NCBI GenBank assembly: GCA_038530555.1 | Contig: JBCBCN010000003.1 | Coordinates: forward strand, 282,484 to 346,483 | Length of the DNA: 64,000 nucleotides | DNA from: HKCCE3408 sp038530555 | GTDB taxonomy: Bacteria; Pseudomonadota; Alphaproteobacteria; Rhodobacterales; Rhodobacteraceae | Reading direction: 5' to 3' | In this document: in pieces, positions 1 through 7,980 of the stretch | How positions within the stretch are numbered: the stretch's first letter is position 1 | How the letters are laid out: every line of letters begins with the position of its first letter | Made by a program: the position numbers and the translations under genes | The notes under the pieces: generated by a model | Seen by the model: only the letters and a program-made list of their open reading frames with translations | What the model was told of the DNA's origin: nothing | The model's database searches: none

Positions 1-2
1 AC

Positions 3-407
3 ACCGGGCACGCCTTTGGTGACGCCTACGTCTCGATCGAAAACCTGCAGGGGAGCAACTTCGGCGATCGTCTGCTCGGCGATGCAGGCGACAACGAAAT
101 TTTCGGAAATAACGGCGATGACGAGATTGATGGCGGTTCGGGCGGCGCGGATGTTCTGACTGGCGGTGCGGGTGCGGATTATTTTGTATTTCGCGGCGGT
201 TCAGACACGATCGCCGATTTCCAAGACGGGATCGACAGATTCGCCATCGACAGCGCCGTCAGCGGCGCCCTCACCGCCAGCCAGATCGTAGCTCTTGAAA
301 CCGGCCAGAACGGCGACGCGGTGCTCGACTTTGGTTCTGGTGACCGCCTGGTCTTTGAGGGCATGGCGCCGGGCGCTTTGGACGCGAGCGATTTTGACCT
401 AATCTAG
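3..407 (+). CDS. RTX/hemolysin-type calcium-binding protein, C-terminal end (partial)
   Basis: Only the last 134 residues lie in the window; the gene enters from the left edge in frame 3 and stops with TAG at 405-407. The segment carries glycine/aspartate nonapeptide-like repeats (GDAGDNEIF, GNNGDDEID, GGSGGADVL, GGAGADYFVF), the calcium-binding beta-roll signature of RTX proteins. The acidic and hydrophobic tail ending in DASDFDLI fits a C-terminal signal for type I secretion. Such proteins are exported directly to the outside, as adhesins, proteases, lipases or S-layer-like proteins; the catalytic or adhesive part is outside the window, so the specific role is unknown. It converges on the KpsT-like ATPase gene with only 5 bases between the stops. 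Confidence 0.85.
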   Translation, partial: TGHAFGDAYVSIENLQGSNFGDRLLGDAGDNEIFGNNGDDEIDGGSGGADVLTGGAGADYFVFRGGSDTIADFQDGIDRFAIDSAVSGALTASQIVALETGQNGDAVLDFGSGDRLVFEGMAPGALDASDFDLI

Positions 408-412
408 AAATG

Positions 413-1072
413 TCAGGCCGCATGCAGGCAAGCTCGATGATGCGAGATGGCGTCATCAATGTCGGAGTGGTAGGTGAGCTGGCCCTTATCCAAGACGATG
501 CCCGCCTGACAAAAGTCGCGCAGCATCGGCATCGAATGACTGACCACGATAGCCCCCGCATCTGCCATACGGGCTTCGAACACAGCCGCAGAGCGGGCAC
601 GAAAAGCACCGTCACCCACGGACGTCACTTCATCGACTAGATAGGTGTCGAAAGGGATTCCCATCGACACACCAAAGGCGAGACGGGATCGCATGCCTGA
701 GGAATAGGACCGGAACGGAAGATTGAAGTGGCGCCCTAGACCCGCGAAATCCTCCACAAAAGCCACCAATTCATCGCTATCAACGCCATAGATCCGCGCA
801 ACAAAGCGTGCATTCTGAGCGCCAGTAAGATCAGGATGAAATGAGCCGGCAAAACCTACCGGCCACGAAATCGTGCCGTCTGAGCGCACTTCCCCTCGCG
901 TCGCTTCCATAGTGCCAGCCACAATGCGCAGAAGCGTTGTTTTTCCCGAGCCATTTCGGCCGAGCAAAGCGACCGAGGTCTTGCTTGGGATGCGCAGGTT
1001 GAGGTCTGTGAAGAGCACTCGGCGCACGCCAGCCAAATAGAATTCTTTGCCCAATCGGCTCAATTCAATCAT
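413..1072 (-). CDS. Polysaccharide export ABC transporter ATP-binding protein (KpsT/Wzt-like)
   Basis: A 219-residue ATPase that should power export of a capsule or other surface polysaccharide through the inner membrane with the KpsM-like permease at 2469-3296. Walker A GRNGSGKTT is at about residues 38-46, the ABC signature SSGM at 124-127, Walker B (TYLVDEV) at 143-149 and the switch histidine at 179. The short length without a C-terminal extension resembles KpsT rather than carbohydrate-binding Wzt proteins. The chosen ATG overlaps the stop of the upstream KpsE-like gene by one base (TGATG), which indicates translational coupling; an in-frame start 48 bases further upstream would lie inside that gene. 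It is the last gene of a leftward two-gene operon. Confidence 0.88.
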   Translation of the reverse strand: MIELSRLGKEFYLAGVRRVLFTDLNLRIPSKTSVALLGRNGSGKTTLLRIVAGTMEATRGEVRSDGTISWPVGFAGSFHPDLTGAQNARFVARIYGVDSDELVAFVEDFAGLGRHFNLPFRSYSSGMRSRLAFGVSMGIPFDTYLVDEVTSVGDGAFRARSAAVFEARMADAGAIVVSHSMPMLRDFCQAGIVLDKGQLTYHSDIDDAISHHRACLHAA

Positions 1073-2349
1073 CAGCGACGATCCCGAAGGGCGTAACCGA
1101 GCAAAACCAATGTCGCCCATGTCAGAAAGAGAAATCCGATGATAAGGGTCAGAAGCATTATGCGCTGAGGATATTGGGCGGTTTCCGCCAATGTTGGCGC
1201 GATATGAGCCGCGAGATAGCGGCTCTGGCGCTGCGCCTCATTGCGCGCCAAGTCAAATGCCGCCAGTGCCGCTATATAGGCTTGCTGTGCAAACTCTTGA
1301 TCAACAGAGAGTGTCTCATATTCAGCGACGAGTTCCGCATAGCCCGAGCCATCGCGCCCCGTGCCCAATTGCGCGCGCTCCGCTTCGATACGTTCCTCAA
1401 TAACAGCAATGCGGCGCTCTGCCTGGGCGAGCCTGGGATCACTGTCACGAGTCGTTTCGCGCAACACGTCAAGATCAATCAACGCTTCGGCTAATTGTGC
1501 CTGAAGAGTTGTGACCAACCCCATTTGACCTTGCGTATCCAATGCTGGATCAACGATCTGAGTGCGTGTGCGAAACTCCGTCATCGACAATCGCGCATCC
1601 GCCAAACGGGCTTCGCTTTGGGACAGTTCGGCTCTCGCATATCCGATGGCATCTCTGCGCGCCACGGCCGACAAGTCATTGATCATCATACTAGATTGCT
1701 CTTGGATCTGCAGCGCAATCGCTTGGGCATCACGCGGATCGAAAGCTAATACGCGAATATCAATCAAGCCGGTCGCAGTGTCATAGGCGATGCGGACCAT
1801 CCGGTCCCAATGACGCTGCAACGTCTCGATCGAGCCAGGCGCATGAAAGGCAAAGACAGGGTCAACTGACGCGCCCGCGCGGCCCCAGATTTCCCGCAGA
1901 TCGAGCACCGCATCAACGCTCACCACTAGGCTTTGGCTTTGCAGAAAATCATATAAGATATCCGTATCGCTTGAGCTTGAGCCTGAGATCTCAGTAATAC
2001 CACCGAGCATTTCGATGGCCGAGCCATTGTCCTCAGTCCGAACCGAAAAGGCGACCCGGGACGCGAATTGATCCGCCGCGCGCTGCCAAAGATACCATCC
2101 CGCCGCGACTGACGGCCCGAGGACGAGAAATAAGAAGCTGAAAATCACAAGCCAATGACGGCCGCGACGCCGGCTGGGCCCTGCGACCGGATAATGCACA
2201 ACCGCCTGTGAGGCCTGCACAGGCGCCGCGGTCCGTGCGCCGCTTGGGTCGGTTGGTGGATGTGCCCCTGCAATCGCCAGCGCCACCGGTTTAGCCTGAG
2301 TGTCGGTTCGCGCTTCGCTATCTTGGGCTTGCATGACGCTATTCGCCAT
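1072..2349 (-). CDS. Capsule polysaccharide export inner-membrane protein (KpsE/PCP-like)
   Basis: A 425-residue protein with the architecture of polysaccharide co-polymerase/KpsE proteins. It has a cytoplasmic proline- and alanine-rich N-terminus, a membrane segment at about 66-88, a large periplasmic part rich in coiled coil (about 210-375), and a second membrane segment at about 396-420 ending in RDRR. KpsE-family proteins link the KpsMT transporter to the outer-membrane export channel and influence chain export. The gene is upstream of, and translationally coupled to, the KpsT-like ATPase and diverges from the KpsM-like permease. The disordered N-terminal 60 residues are longer than in many KpsE proteins. 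No outer-membrane KpsD/Wza partner is present in the window. Confidence 0.82.
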   Translation of the reverse strand: MANSVMQAQDSEARTDTQAKPVALAIAGAHPPTDPSGARTAAPVQASQAVVHYPVAGPSRRRGRHWLVIFSFLFLVLGPSVAAGWYLWQRAADQFASRVAFSVRTEDNGSAIEMLGGITEISGSSSSDTDILYDFLQSQSLVVSVDAVLDLREIWGRAGASVDPVFAFHAPGSIETLQRHWDRMVRIAYDTATGLIDIRVLAFDPRDAQAIALQIQEQSSMMINDLSAVARRDAIGYARAELSQSEARLADARLSMTEFRTRTQIVDPALDTQGQMGLVTTLQAQLAEALIDLDVLRETTRDSDPRLAQAERRIAVIEERIEAERAQLGTGRDGSGYAELVAEYETLSVDQEFAQQAYIAALAAFDLARNEAQRQSRYLAAHIAPTLAETAQYPQRIMLLTLIIGFLFLTWATLVLLGYALRDRR

Positions 2350-2405
2350 TCTAGCGGTCCTCCTTCGCTGTGAACGGGACGGTAACCTTGTCGAGCTATT
2401 CGATT

Positions 2406-2426
2406 GGTTAATGAGAGTCGGTTAAT
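2406..2426. repeat. Direct repeat GGTTAAT x2 in the divergent kps promoter region
   Basis: The heptamer GGTTAAT occurs at 2406-2412 and again at 2420-2426, a period of 14 bases, in the 119-base gap between the divergent KpsE-like and KpsM-like genes. This is seen directly. A role as a tandem operator for a regulator of both operons is inference. The spacing (TTAA-N10-TTAA) does not match the TTAA-N7-TTAA CtrA consensus found in the flagellar region. Confidence 0.4.
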
Positions 2427-2468
2427 TTTCTGCGACCGACCCTGCGGTCACTTCGGAGATTTTGTGCG

Positions 2469-3296
2469 ATGCCAGCCGATACGCAGCACAGAGCGCAATG
2501 TCGCTTGCGGCAAAATTCCCGGCGCTTTGAGAGATCATGGGCAACGCAAAGATCAATCTCAGCTTTGATCTTGCGCGAGATGAGCGTCACCTATGGACGG
2601 TCACCTGGCGGCTATTTGTGGGCGTTTTTGGAGCCCGCCGCGGGTATATTACTACTGACATTTCTTTTTTCAAAGGCCTTCCATGCACCGCCACTGGGGC
2701 ATTCGTTCGCGCTATTCTACGCGACAGGATTAATTCCATTTCTCGCGTATTCCGATATAGCGAGTAAGGTCTCGCAGTCTTTGAACTTCTCAAGGCAACT
2801 TTTAGCATATCCAGCCGTTACCTTTATCGACGCTCTGCTTGCGAGACTGTCACTCAATTTCCTCACGCAAATGCTTGTCGGATATGGTCTATTTACCGGT
2901 CTCTGGCTTTCTCTTGAGACCCGTCCTGCATTTTCACCAGACGATCTCGTGCTGGCCTACGCTATGCTTGCTTGCTTCGCTGCCGGTATAGGCACTTTTA
3001 ATTGCGTATTGATTTCAATCTTCCCCATGTGGCAACAAATTTGGTCCATCATTAATAGACCGCTCCTAATCATCTCATGCGTTTTCTTTCTATACGATGA
3101 TGTGCCCCACCCTTACAGCGACTGGCTATGGTGGAACCCGCTCGTCCATATTGTCGGCCAAACCCGAGCTGCATTCTATCCAGCCTATGATGCCGCGTAT
3201 ATTTCACCAACTTATGTCTTTGGAATCTCGCTAATCCTGTTCGTTCTGGGGCTCGTCTTTTTAAGTCGCTACCATCGGGAAATTGTCCATGGATAA
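2469..3296 (+). CDS. Polysaccharide export ABC transporter permease (KpsM/Wzm-like)
   Basis: A 275-residue integral membrane protein of the ABC-2 type. The N-terminal cytoplasmic segment contains ILREMSVTYGRSPGGYLWAF, close to the LxxRExxxRY-type motif of KpsM/Wzm permeases. About six hydrophobic segments follow, ending in YHREIVHG. It should form the inner-membrane channel driven by the KpsT-like ATPase. It is transcribed away from the kpsE-kpsT pair, so the transporter is split between two divergent transcripts. Its stop overlaps the start of the downstream glycosyltransferase by 8 bases. The DNA is visibly more A/T-rich than the housekeeping part of the window. The first about 15 residues may not be translated if a later start is used. 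Confidence 0.85.
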   Translation: MPADTQHRAQCRLRQNSRRFERSWATQRSISALILREMSVTYGRSPGGYLWAFLEPAAGILLLTFLFSKAFHAPPLGHSFALFYATGLIPFLAYSDIASKVSQSLNFSRQLLAYPAVTFIDALLARLSLNFLTQMLVGYGLFTGLWLSLETRPAFSPDDLVLAYAMLACFAAGIGTFNCVLISIFPMWQQIWSIINRPLLIISCVFFLYDDVPHPYSDWLWWNPLVHIVGQTRAAFYPAYDAAYISPTYVFGISLILFVLGLVFLSRYHREIVHG

Positions 3297-4194
3297 AGTC
3301 AAAATACTCATGGGAATGAAGGATGGTGCTCGTCATTTAGACCAGCAATTGCGCTCAATTTCATGGCAGCGAGATGTTGACTGGCAATTGATCGTTTCTG
3401 ATGACGGCTCAAAGGATAAATCCCGACAGATTATAGACGATTTTGCCAAAGGATACCCAGGCCGCGTATCGATAATCTCAGGGCCGGGGCAGGGATTGGC
3501 AGCGAATTTTTTGAAACTTTTAGAGGCTTCGCCAGCAGACTGTTATACAGCGCTCTCAGATCAGGACGATATTTGGCTTCCCGGCAAACTCTCGCGTGCA
3601 ATAGGTTTACTATCGAAAACACCGGCGAACCGGCCGGCAATTTACGCATCCAGTCACTATGTCCTAATGCCTGGCGGCCGCATTCAGTCGATCTCGGGCC
3701 AATACTATCGACCTTCGTTTGGAAATGCGCTCGTTCAGAATATTCTAGCCGGTCATAGTATCGTGCTTTCTCCAAGTGCCATACGGCTTGTACGGGCCTG
3801 GCAACCAAATGCCATGCCGCCTTTCCACGATTGGTGGCTTTATGCTTTTTTGACGGGAATTGGCGCCAACGTGATTTATGATCCGTCACCACAGCTACTA
3901 TATCGGCAACATTCTGACGCGGCGCTAGGTGCCAATTGCGGTCTGAAGGCGAGACTGCGACGGGTCGAAATGCTGCGAAACGGAACGTATAGGCGCTGGC
4001 TTCACGATCATCACGCTGCTTTGAGAAGCGTCGCCTCCGTACTACGCGCGGAGAACCGCATGATACTGCAAGAAAGCCATCGAAAGCACGGATCAGGCCT
4101 GTGCTCAAGTGCATTTCTCTCTGGACACGTCCACCGCCAAACATCCCCAGGATCAATGGCGATGGGGTTCGCCACGGCCGCGGGCCTTCTATGA
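3289..4194 (+). CDS. Family 2 glycosyltransferase (rhamnosyltransferase-like)
   Basis: A 301-residue GT-A enzyme expected to add a sugar to the polysaccharide exported by the neighbouring Kps proteins. The N-terminus shows the nucleotide-sugar fold with VSDDGSKD at about 36-43 and the DQDD metal/substrate motif at 91-94 followed by IWLPGK, typical of rhamnosyltransferase-like GT2 proteins. FHDWW near residue 180 is the conserved acceptor/catalytic region. The ATG at 3289 was chosen; a TTG six bases upstream is also possible. It overlaps kpsM by 8 bases. The stretch after about residue 255 looks irregular, but the final HRQTSPGS region resumes the family pattern. The sugar donor cannot be told from sequence. 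Confidence 0.82.
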   Translation: MDKVKILMGMKDGARHLDQQLRSISWQRDVDWQLIVSDDGSKDKSRQIIDDFAKGYPGRVSIISGPGQGLAANFLKLLEASPADCYTALSDQDDIWLPGKLSRAIGLLSKTPANRPAIYASSHYVLMPGGRIQSISGQYYRPSFGNALVQNILAGHSIVLSPSAIRLVRAWQPNAMPPFHDWWLYAFLTGIGANVIYDPSPQLLYRQHSDAALGANCGLKARLRRVEMLRNGTYRRWLHDHHAALRSVASVLRAENRMILQESHRKHGSGLCSSAFLSGHVHRQTSPGSMAMGFATAAGLL

Positions 4195-4258
4195 CCTTTA
4201 AACTGAAATTTAGATTTCACCGATAGGCCACCAGGACCAACGAGCAAACAGGTGCACT

Positions 4259-5098
4259 ATGCCTCCGCTTCCAGACGAACGCCCGATCATCATCAAAAAG
4301 AAAAAGGTCGTCGGAGGAGATGGCCACCACGGCGGTGCATGGAAGGTCGCCTATGCCGACTTTGTGACGGCAATGATGGCCTTTTTCATGTTGATGTGGC
4401 TGCTGAACGCGACGACGGAACAACAACGTAAGGGACTAGCAGATTATTTTAGCCCAACGATTCCCATCACACGGATCTCCGGTGGAGGGGATGGCTCCTT
4501 TGGTGGGGACGACGTATTTTCGGAAAATTCCATTGCTCAAAATGGAACGGGTGCAAGCGATCAACGGCCAACGGAAGGACGGCAGAGTCTGGGTGTTGAG
4601 GGGTCTGAGTACGACGATGCGGCCAATGCAGAGGAAGCGGCTCTTGAGGCACTCGGCAGAGCATTGAGCGAGGCCGGCGGAGATAGCTTGGTCACCGAAT
4701 TGGTTTTACGTCATGTGCAGACAAGGCTGACCGATGAAGGGTTGATCATTGAGATCTTCTCGCTTCCCGATGCACCGCTTTTTGACTCTGACGGCAGAAC
4801 CGTAGAGTGGCTGCCGATATTGAGCAGTGTAATCGCGGATCTGTTCGGCACTGTTACCAATCAGGTAGCCGTGCATGGCTATGTGGCGGCGCAACCCCTT
4901 GTTCGGGCATCGCAAGATCGCTTCGAACTCTCAATAGAGCGCGCGGCATCAATGCGGCGATTGCTTGAAGAAAATGGCCTTCCTTCGCAAAGGCTTGAAC
5001 GTCTCAGTGGCCACGGCGACCGTCGGCCCGCTACGCAAGATCCGCTCGCCATCCGTAATGACCGGATCGAAATTATATTGCTTCGTAACCGAGTCTGA
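4259..5098 (+). CDS. motB: Flagellar motor stator protein MotB
   Basis: A 279-residue protein with the MotB layout: a basic N-terminus (KKKK near 13-16), the motif AYADFVTAMMAFFMLMWLL with the proton-conducting aspartate at about residue 34, a linker of about 100 residues rich in G, S and acidic residues, and an OmpA-like C-terminus (DRFELSIERAASM, then RNDRIEIILL). MotB anchors the stator to peptidoglycan and forms the ion channel with MotA. The OmpA-like domain reads VHGYVAA where most members have a GHTD-type motif. motA lies about 13 kb away at 17574, so the stator genes are separated. It heads the rightward motB-flgE-flgK-flgL-flgI series, with a 94-base gap to flgE that carries a CtrA-like site. 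Confidence 0.9.
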   Translation: MPPLPDERPIIIKKKKVVGGDGHHGGAWKVAYADFVTAMMAFFMLMWLLNATTEQQRKGLADYFSPTIPITRISGGGDGSFGGDDVFSENSIAQNGTGASDQRPTEGRQSLGVEGSEYDDAANAEEAALEALGRALSEAGGDSLVTELVLRHVQTRLTDEGLIIEIFSLPDAPLFDSDGRTVEWLPILSSVIADLFGTVTNQVAVHGYVAAQPLVRASQDRFELSIERAASMRRLLEENGLPSQRLERLSGHGDRRPATQDPLAIRNDRIEIILLRNRV

Positions 5099-5120
5099 AA
5101 AGTAGTTGCAGTTTTAATTG

Positions 5121-5135
5121 TTAGCGTGGCGTTAA
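5121..5135. promoter_or_regulatory. Candidate CtrA binding site upstream of flgE
   Basis: TTAG at 5121-5124 and TTAA at 5132-5135 are separated by exactly 7 bases, one mismatch from the TTAA-N7-TTAA core bound by the alphaproteobacterial regulator CtrA. It lies 58 bases before the flgE start. The same half-site pair recurs upstream of fliL/fliF and flagellin. Confidence 0.5.
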
Positions 5136-5192
5136 TCGCTCTGCACAACATTACTTGCCAAATACTGTCGATGCTGCAGAAAGGCGCAAAGT

Positions 5193-6506
5193 ATGACAAT
5201 ATCTTCTTCTCTCAATGCCGGTGTCGCCGGGCTCAGTGTGAACGCGACCCGACTAGCGACAATTTCGGATAATATCGCGAATGCAGGAACCTACGGATAC
5301 AAGCGCGCTGAGGCTGACTTTGCCTCAATGGTGATTTCTTCGGCCCAAGGCACCTATTCAGCCGGCGGCGTTCGCGTAACGACAACCCGCTTGATTGATG
5401 AGCCGGGCGCCTTGGTCACGACTTCGAATTCGACTGATCTGGCAGTGCGAGGGCGCGGCTTTTTACCAGTGACCACTGAGGCCGAAGTGGGTGTCACCGC
5501 ATCCGAGGTTCCTCTATATTTGACCACCACCGGGTCGTTTCGAACGGACGCCGATGGTTTTCTGCGCACATCAACAGGCGTGACGCTCATGGGCTGGCCC
5601 GCCGATCCAGACGGAACGATCCCGAACTTCCCGCGCGATACAGCTGCCGGGCTCGAACCGGTGAGGGTGAATGTGAACCAATTCACTTCCGAACCTACGA
5701 CACAAATCTCTCTGGGTGTGAACTTACCTGGCACAGATACGGAACCCGGCTCCGCAGGCACAGCGCGCGAGCTTTCGATTGAGTACTTCGACAACCTCGG
5801 AACATCTCAGTCGATCGAGACGACATTCACACCAACGGTGCCCGCAGCAACACCCGCTTCGAACGAGTGGAACCTGGTCATGACAGATAGCGCCCAAGGC
5901 GGCGCAGTCGTGGGTGAATACACAATCGTCTTTGACGATAGCCGCGGATCCGGCGGGACCATCGCGTCAGTCTCTCAACCCGTTGGTGGAGCCGGAGGAG
6001 CTTACAACAACACAGCAGGCACCTTTACAGTCAATGTTGCTGGTGGTCCAATCGAATTTGACATCGGTGCGGTCGGTACCGGCGCTGGCCTAACGCAACT
6101 TTCCGACAATTTCGCACCGACGGCGATTTCTAAGGATGGCTCGCCAGTGGGAAACCTCACGTCCGTTGAAATTGATTCGAACGGCTTTCTATCAGCAAAT
6201 TTCGATATCGGAATTACCCGAACCGTTTATCAAATCCCATTGATAGATCTCCCCAACCCGAATGGCCTCAATGCTTTGGACGATCAACTCTACACACCTT
6301 CTGCAGAATCAGGGACCTTCTTTCTTTGGGATGCCGCGGATGGACCGACCGGTGACATTGTTGGCTTCGCCCTAGAAGAGAGTGCCACTGACGTTGCCGG
6401 TGAACTGACGCAGCTCATTCAAACACAGCGCGCCTACTCCTCCAACGCAAAGGTTATTCAGACCGTTGATGAAATGCTTCAGGAAACAACGAACATTAAG
6501 CGATGA
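5193..6506 (+). CDS. flgE: Flagellar hook protein FlgE
   Basis: A 437-residue axial protein. The N-terminus (SSSLNAGVAGLSVNATRLAT, then ISDNIANAGTYGYKR) has the SGL-like segment and the conserved NIAN signature of rod/hook proteins. The C-terminus (ELTQLIQTQRAYSSNAKVI, then QTVDEMLQE) has the matching helix. Between them are the FlgE D1/D2 beta domains, with the substituted TLMGWPADPDG motif. FlgE polymerises into the curved hook after export through the flagellar type III gate. It is preceded by a CtrA-like site and followed 10 bases later by flgK, so flgE, flgK, flgL and flgI look like one transcript. Confidence 0.95.
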   Translation: MTISSSLNAGVAGLSVNATRLATISDNIANAGTYGYKRAEADFASMVISSAQGTYSAGGVRVTTTRLIDEPGALVTTSNSTDLAVRGRGFLPVTTEAEVGVTASEVPLYLTTTGSFRTDADGFLRTSTGVTLMGWPADPDGTIPNFPRDTAAGLEPVRVNVNQFTSEPTTQISLGVNLPGTDTEPGSAGTARELSIEYFDNLGTSQSIETTFTPTVPAATPASNEWNLVMTDSAQGGAVVGEYTIVFDDSRGSGGTIASVSQPVGGAGGAYNNTAGTFTVNVAGGPIEFDIGAVGTGAGLTQLSDNFAPTAISKDGSPVGNLTSVEIDSNGFLSANFDIGITRTVYQIPLIDLPNPNGLNALDDQLYTPSAESGTFFLWDAADGPTGDIVGFALEESATDVAGELTQLIQTQRAYSSNAKVIQTVDEMLQETTNIKR

Positions 6507-6516
6507 AAGCCGATAA

Positions 6517-7980
6517 ATGAGTATCTCAAGCGCCTTCAATGCGGCACTTTCAGGACTTTCGCTCGCCAATCGATCGGCGAGCGTTGTCTCAAACAACATT
6601 GCCAACGCAACAACCGAGGGATATGGCGCACGAATAATCCGTCCCAGCGCGGTTGTTGTGGGCGGCGAGCTCTCAGGCGTGCGCGTTGGAAGCATTGACC
6701 GGCAGTCCGATCCTGTTCTTCTTGGCCAACGCCGATCAGCAGACGCGGAGGCCGGGCAGGCCCAAGTCCGAGCTAGCTTTGCAACACAACTTGAGACACT
6801 CATTGGCACACCCGATCAAAACGACAGTCTTTCAGCTCAAATCGTTCGACTAGAGAATAGCTTGATTGAAGCGAGCAATAGACCAGACAGCGATGCGTCT
6901 CTTGGTGCGACAGTCAACAGCGCCAAGAATCTTGCTCAAAAACTCAACTCGATCTCTGATGAAATTCAGATGGCTCGCCAGAATGCTGATTTGGAAATCG
7001 GGAGCGCAATTAATTTCCTGAACGACAGCCTGCTTCAATTAGAAAATATAAACAAACAAATGTTGATACAGCGGGGTACGGGTGGAGACGTAAATGCTTA
7101 TCTAGATCAGCAGCAAGTCGTCGTCGATGGTATAGCCGATCTTATTCCAATCCGTGAATTTCGAACTGAAAATGGCCAGCTACGGCTTTACAGTCAAGAC
7201 GGTATCTCTCTGCTTGATGGGACGGCAAGTCAGTTCGAGTTCTCCGCCACGCGCGTCATAGCCCCTGATATGACACTCAGCTCTGGCGCATTGTCAGACA
7301 TCACTAGAGATGGTGACCCACTTCCTCGCAATGGATCCGTAGCGGGTTTGTCCGGCGGACGGCTAGGGGCTTTGTTCGAACTTCGCGATGAGTCAGCGAT
7401 CGAAGCGCAGACTCAGCTCGATGCAATTGCCAGAGACCTGGCCGAGCGATTTGAACAACCTGGTGTTGATGCAACTCGTGCGGCGACCGACCCTGGTTTT
7501 TTCACCGACAACGGGTTGCTAACGAGCCCGACAGATGAGGTCGGGCTTGCGCAACGCCTGACGGTAAACAATCTTGTCGATCCAGCACTAGGCGGAAATT
7601 ACTTCAGGCTTCGCGATGGCCTTGGCGCTCTGGCACCCGGAAACGTGGGTGATCCAACAGTCCTTCAGAATTTGCTCAATGCCCTCACAGACAGTCGACC
7701 TGCTGCAAGTGGTGCTTTTGTTGGACAGGTGTTCACTCTCAGCCAATTGAACACCGAGGTCGTTTCCCAAACCGGCATAGGCCGGCAGGAGGCTTTGCGT
7801 CAGGAGAGCTTTTCTATGGCGCGTCAATCCTCGCTAAGACAAGCCGAGTTAGATAACGGCGTGAATACCGATCAAGAATTACAGAAAATGCTTGTAATTG
7901 AGAAGCTGTTTACAGCGAACGCACGCGTCATTGAAGCTGCGAGCGAGATGCTTGATACATTGGTGAGGTTGGGTAGATGA
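6517..7980 (+). CDS. flgK: Flagellar hook-associated protein 1 FlgK
   Basis: A 487-residue hook-filament junction protein. It starts SISSAFNAALSGLSLANRSA and contains the SNNIANATTEGY signature of axial proteins. The middle is long-helical, and the C-terminus (LQKMLVIEKLFTANARVIEA) forms the second half of the D0 coiled coil. FlgK is the first junction protein laid on the hook before filament growth. Its stop overlaps the flgL start by 4 bases (ATGA), which indicates translational coupling of the two junction proteins. Length is somewhat below the roughly 550 residues of enteric FlgK, as is common in alphaproteobacteria. Confidence 0.93.
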   Translation: MSISSAFNAALSGLSLANRSASVVSNNIANATTEGYGARIIRPSAVVVGGELSGVRVGSIDRQSDPVLLGQRRSADAEAGQAQVRASFATQLETLIGTPDQNDSLSAQIVRLENSLIEASNRPDSDASLGATVNSAKNLAQKLNSISDEIQMARQNADLEIGSAINFLNDSLLQLENINKQMLIQRGTGGDVNAYLDQQQVVVDGIADLIPIREFRTENGQLRLYSQDGISLLDGTASQFEFSATRVIAPDMTLSSGALSDITRDGDPLPRNGSVAGLSGGRLGALFELRDESAIEAQTQLDAIARDLAERFEQPGVDATRAATDPGFFTDNGLLTSPTDEVGLAQRLTVNNLVDPALGGNYFRLRDGLGALAPGNVGDPTVLQNLLNALTDSRPAASGAFVGQVFTLSQLNTEVVSQTGIGRQEALRQESFSMARQSSLRQAELDNGVNTDQELQKMLVIEKLFTANARVIEAASEMLDTLVRLGR

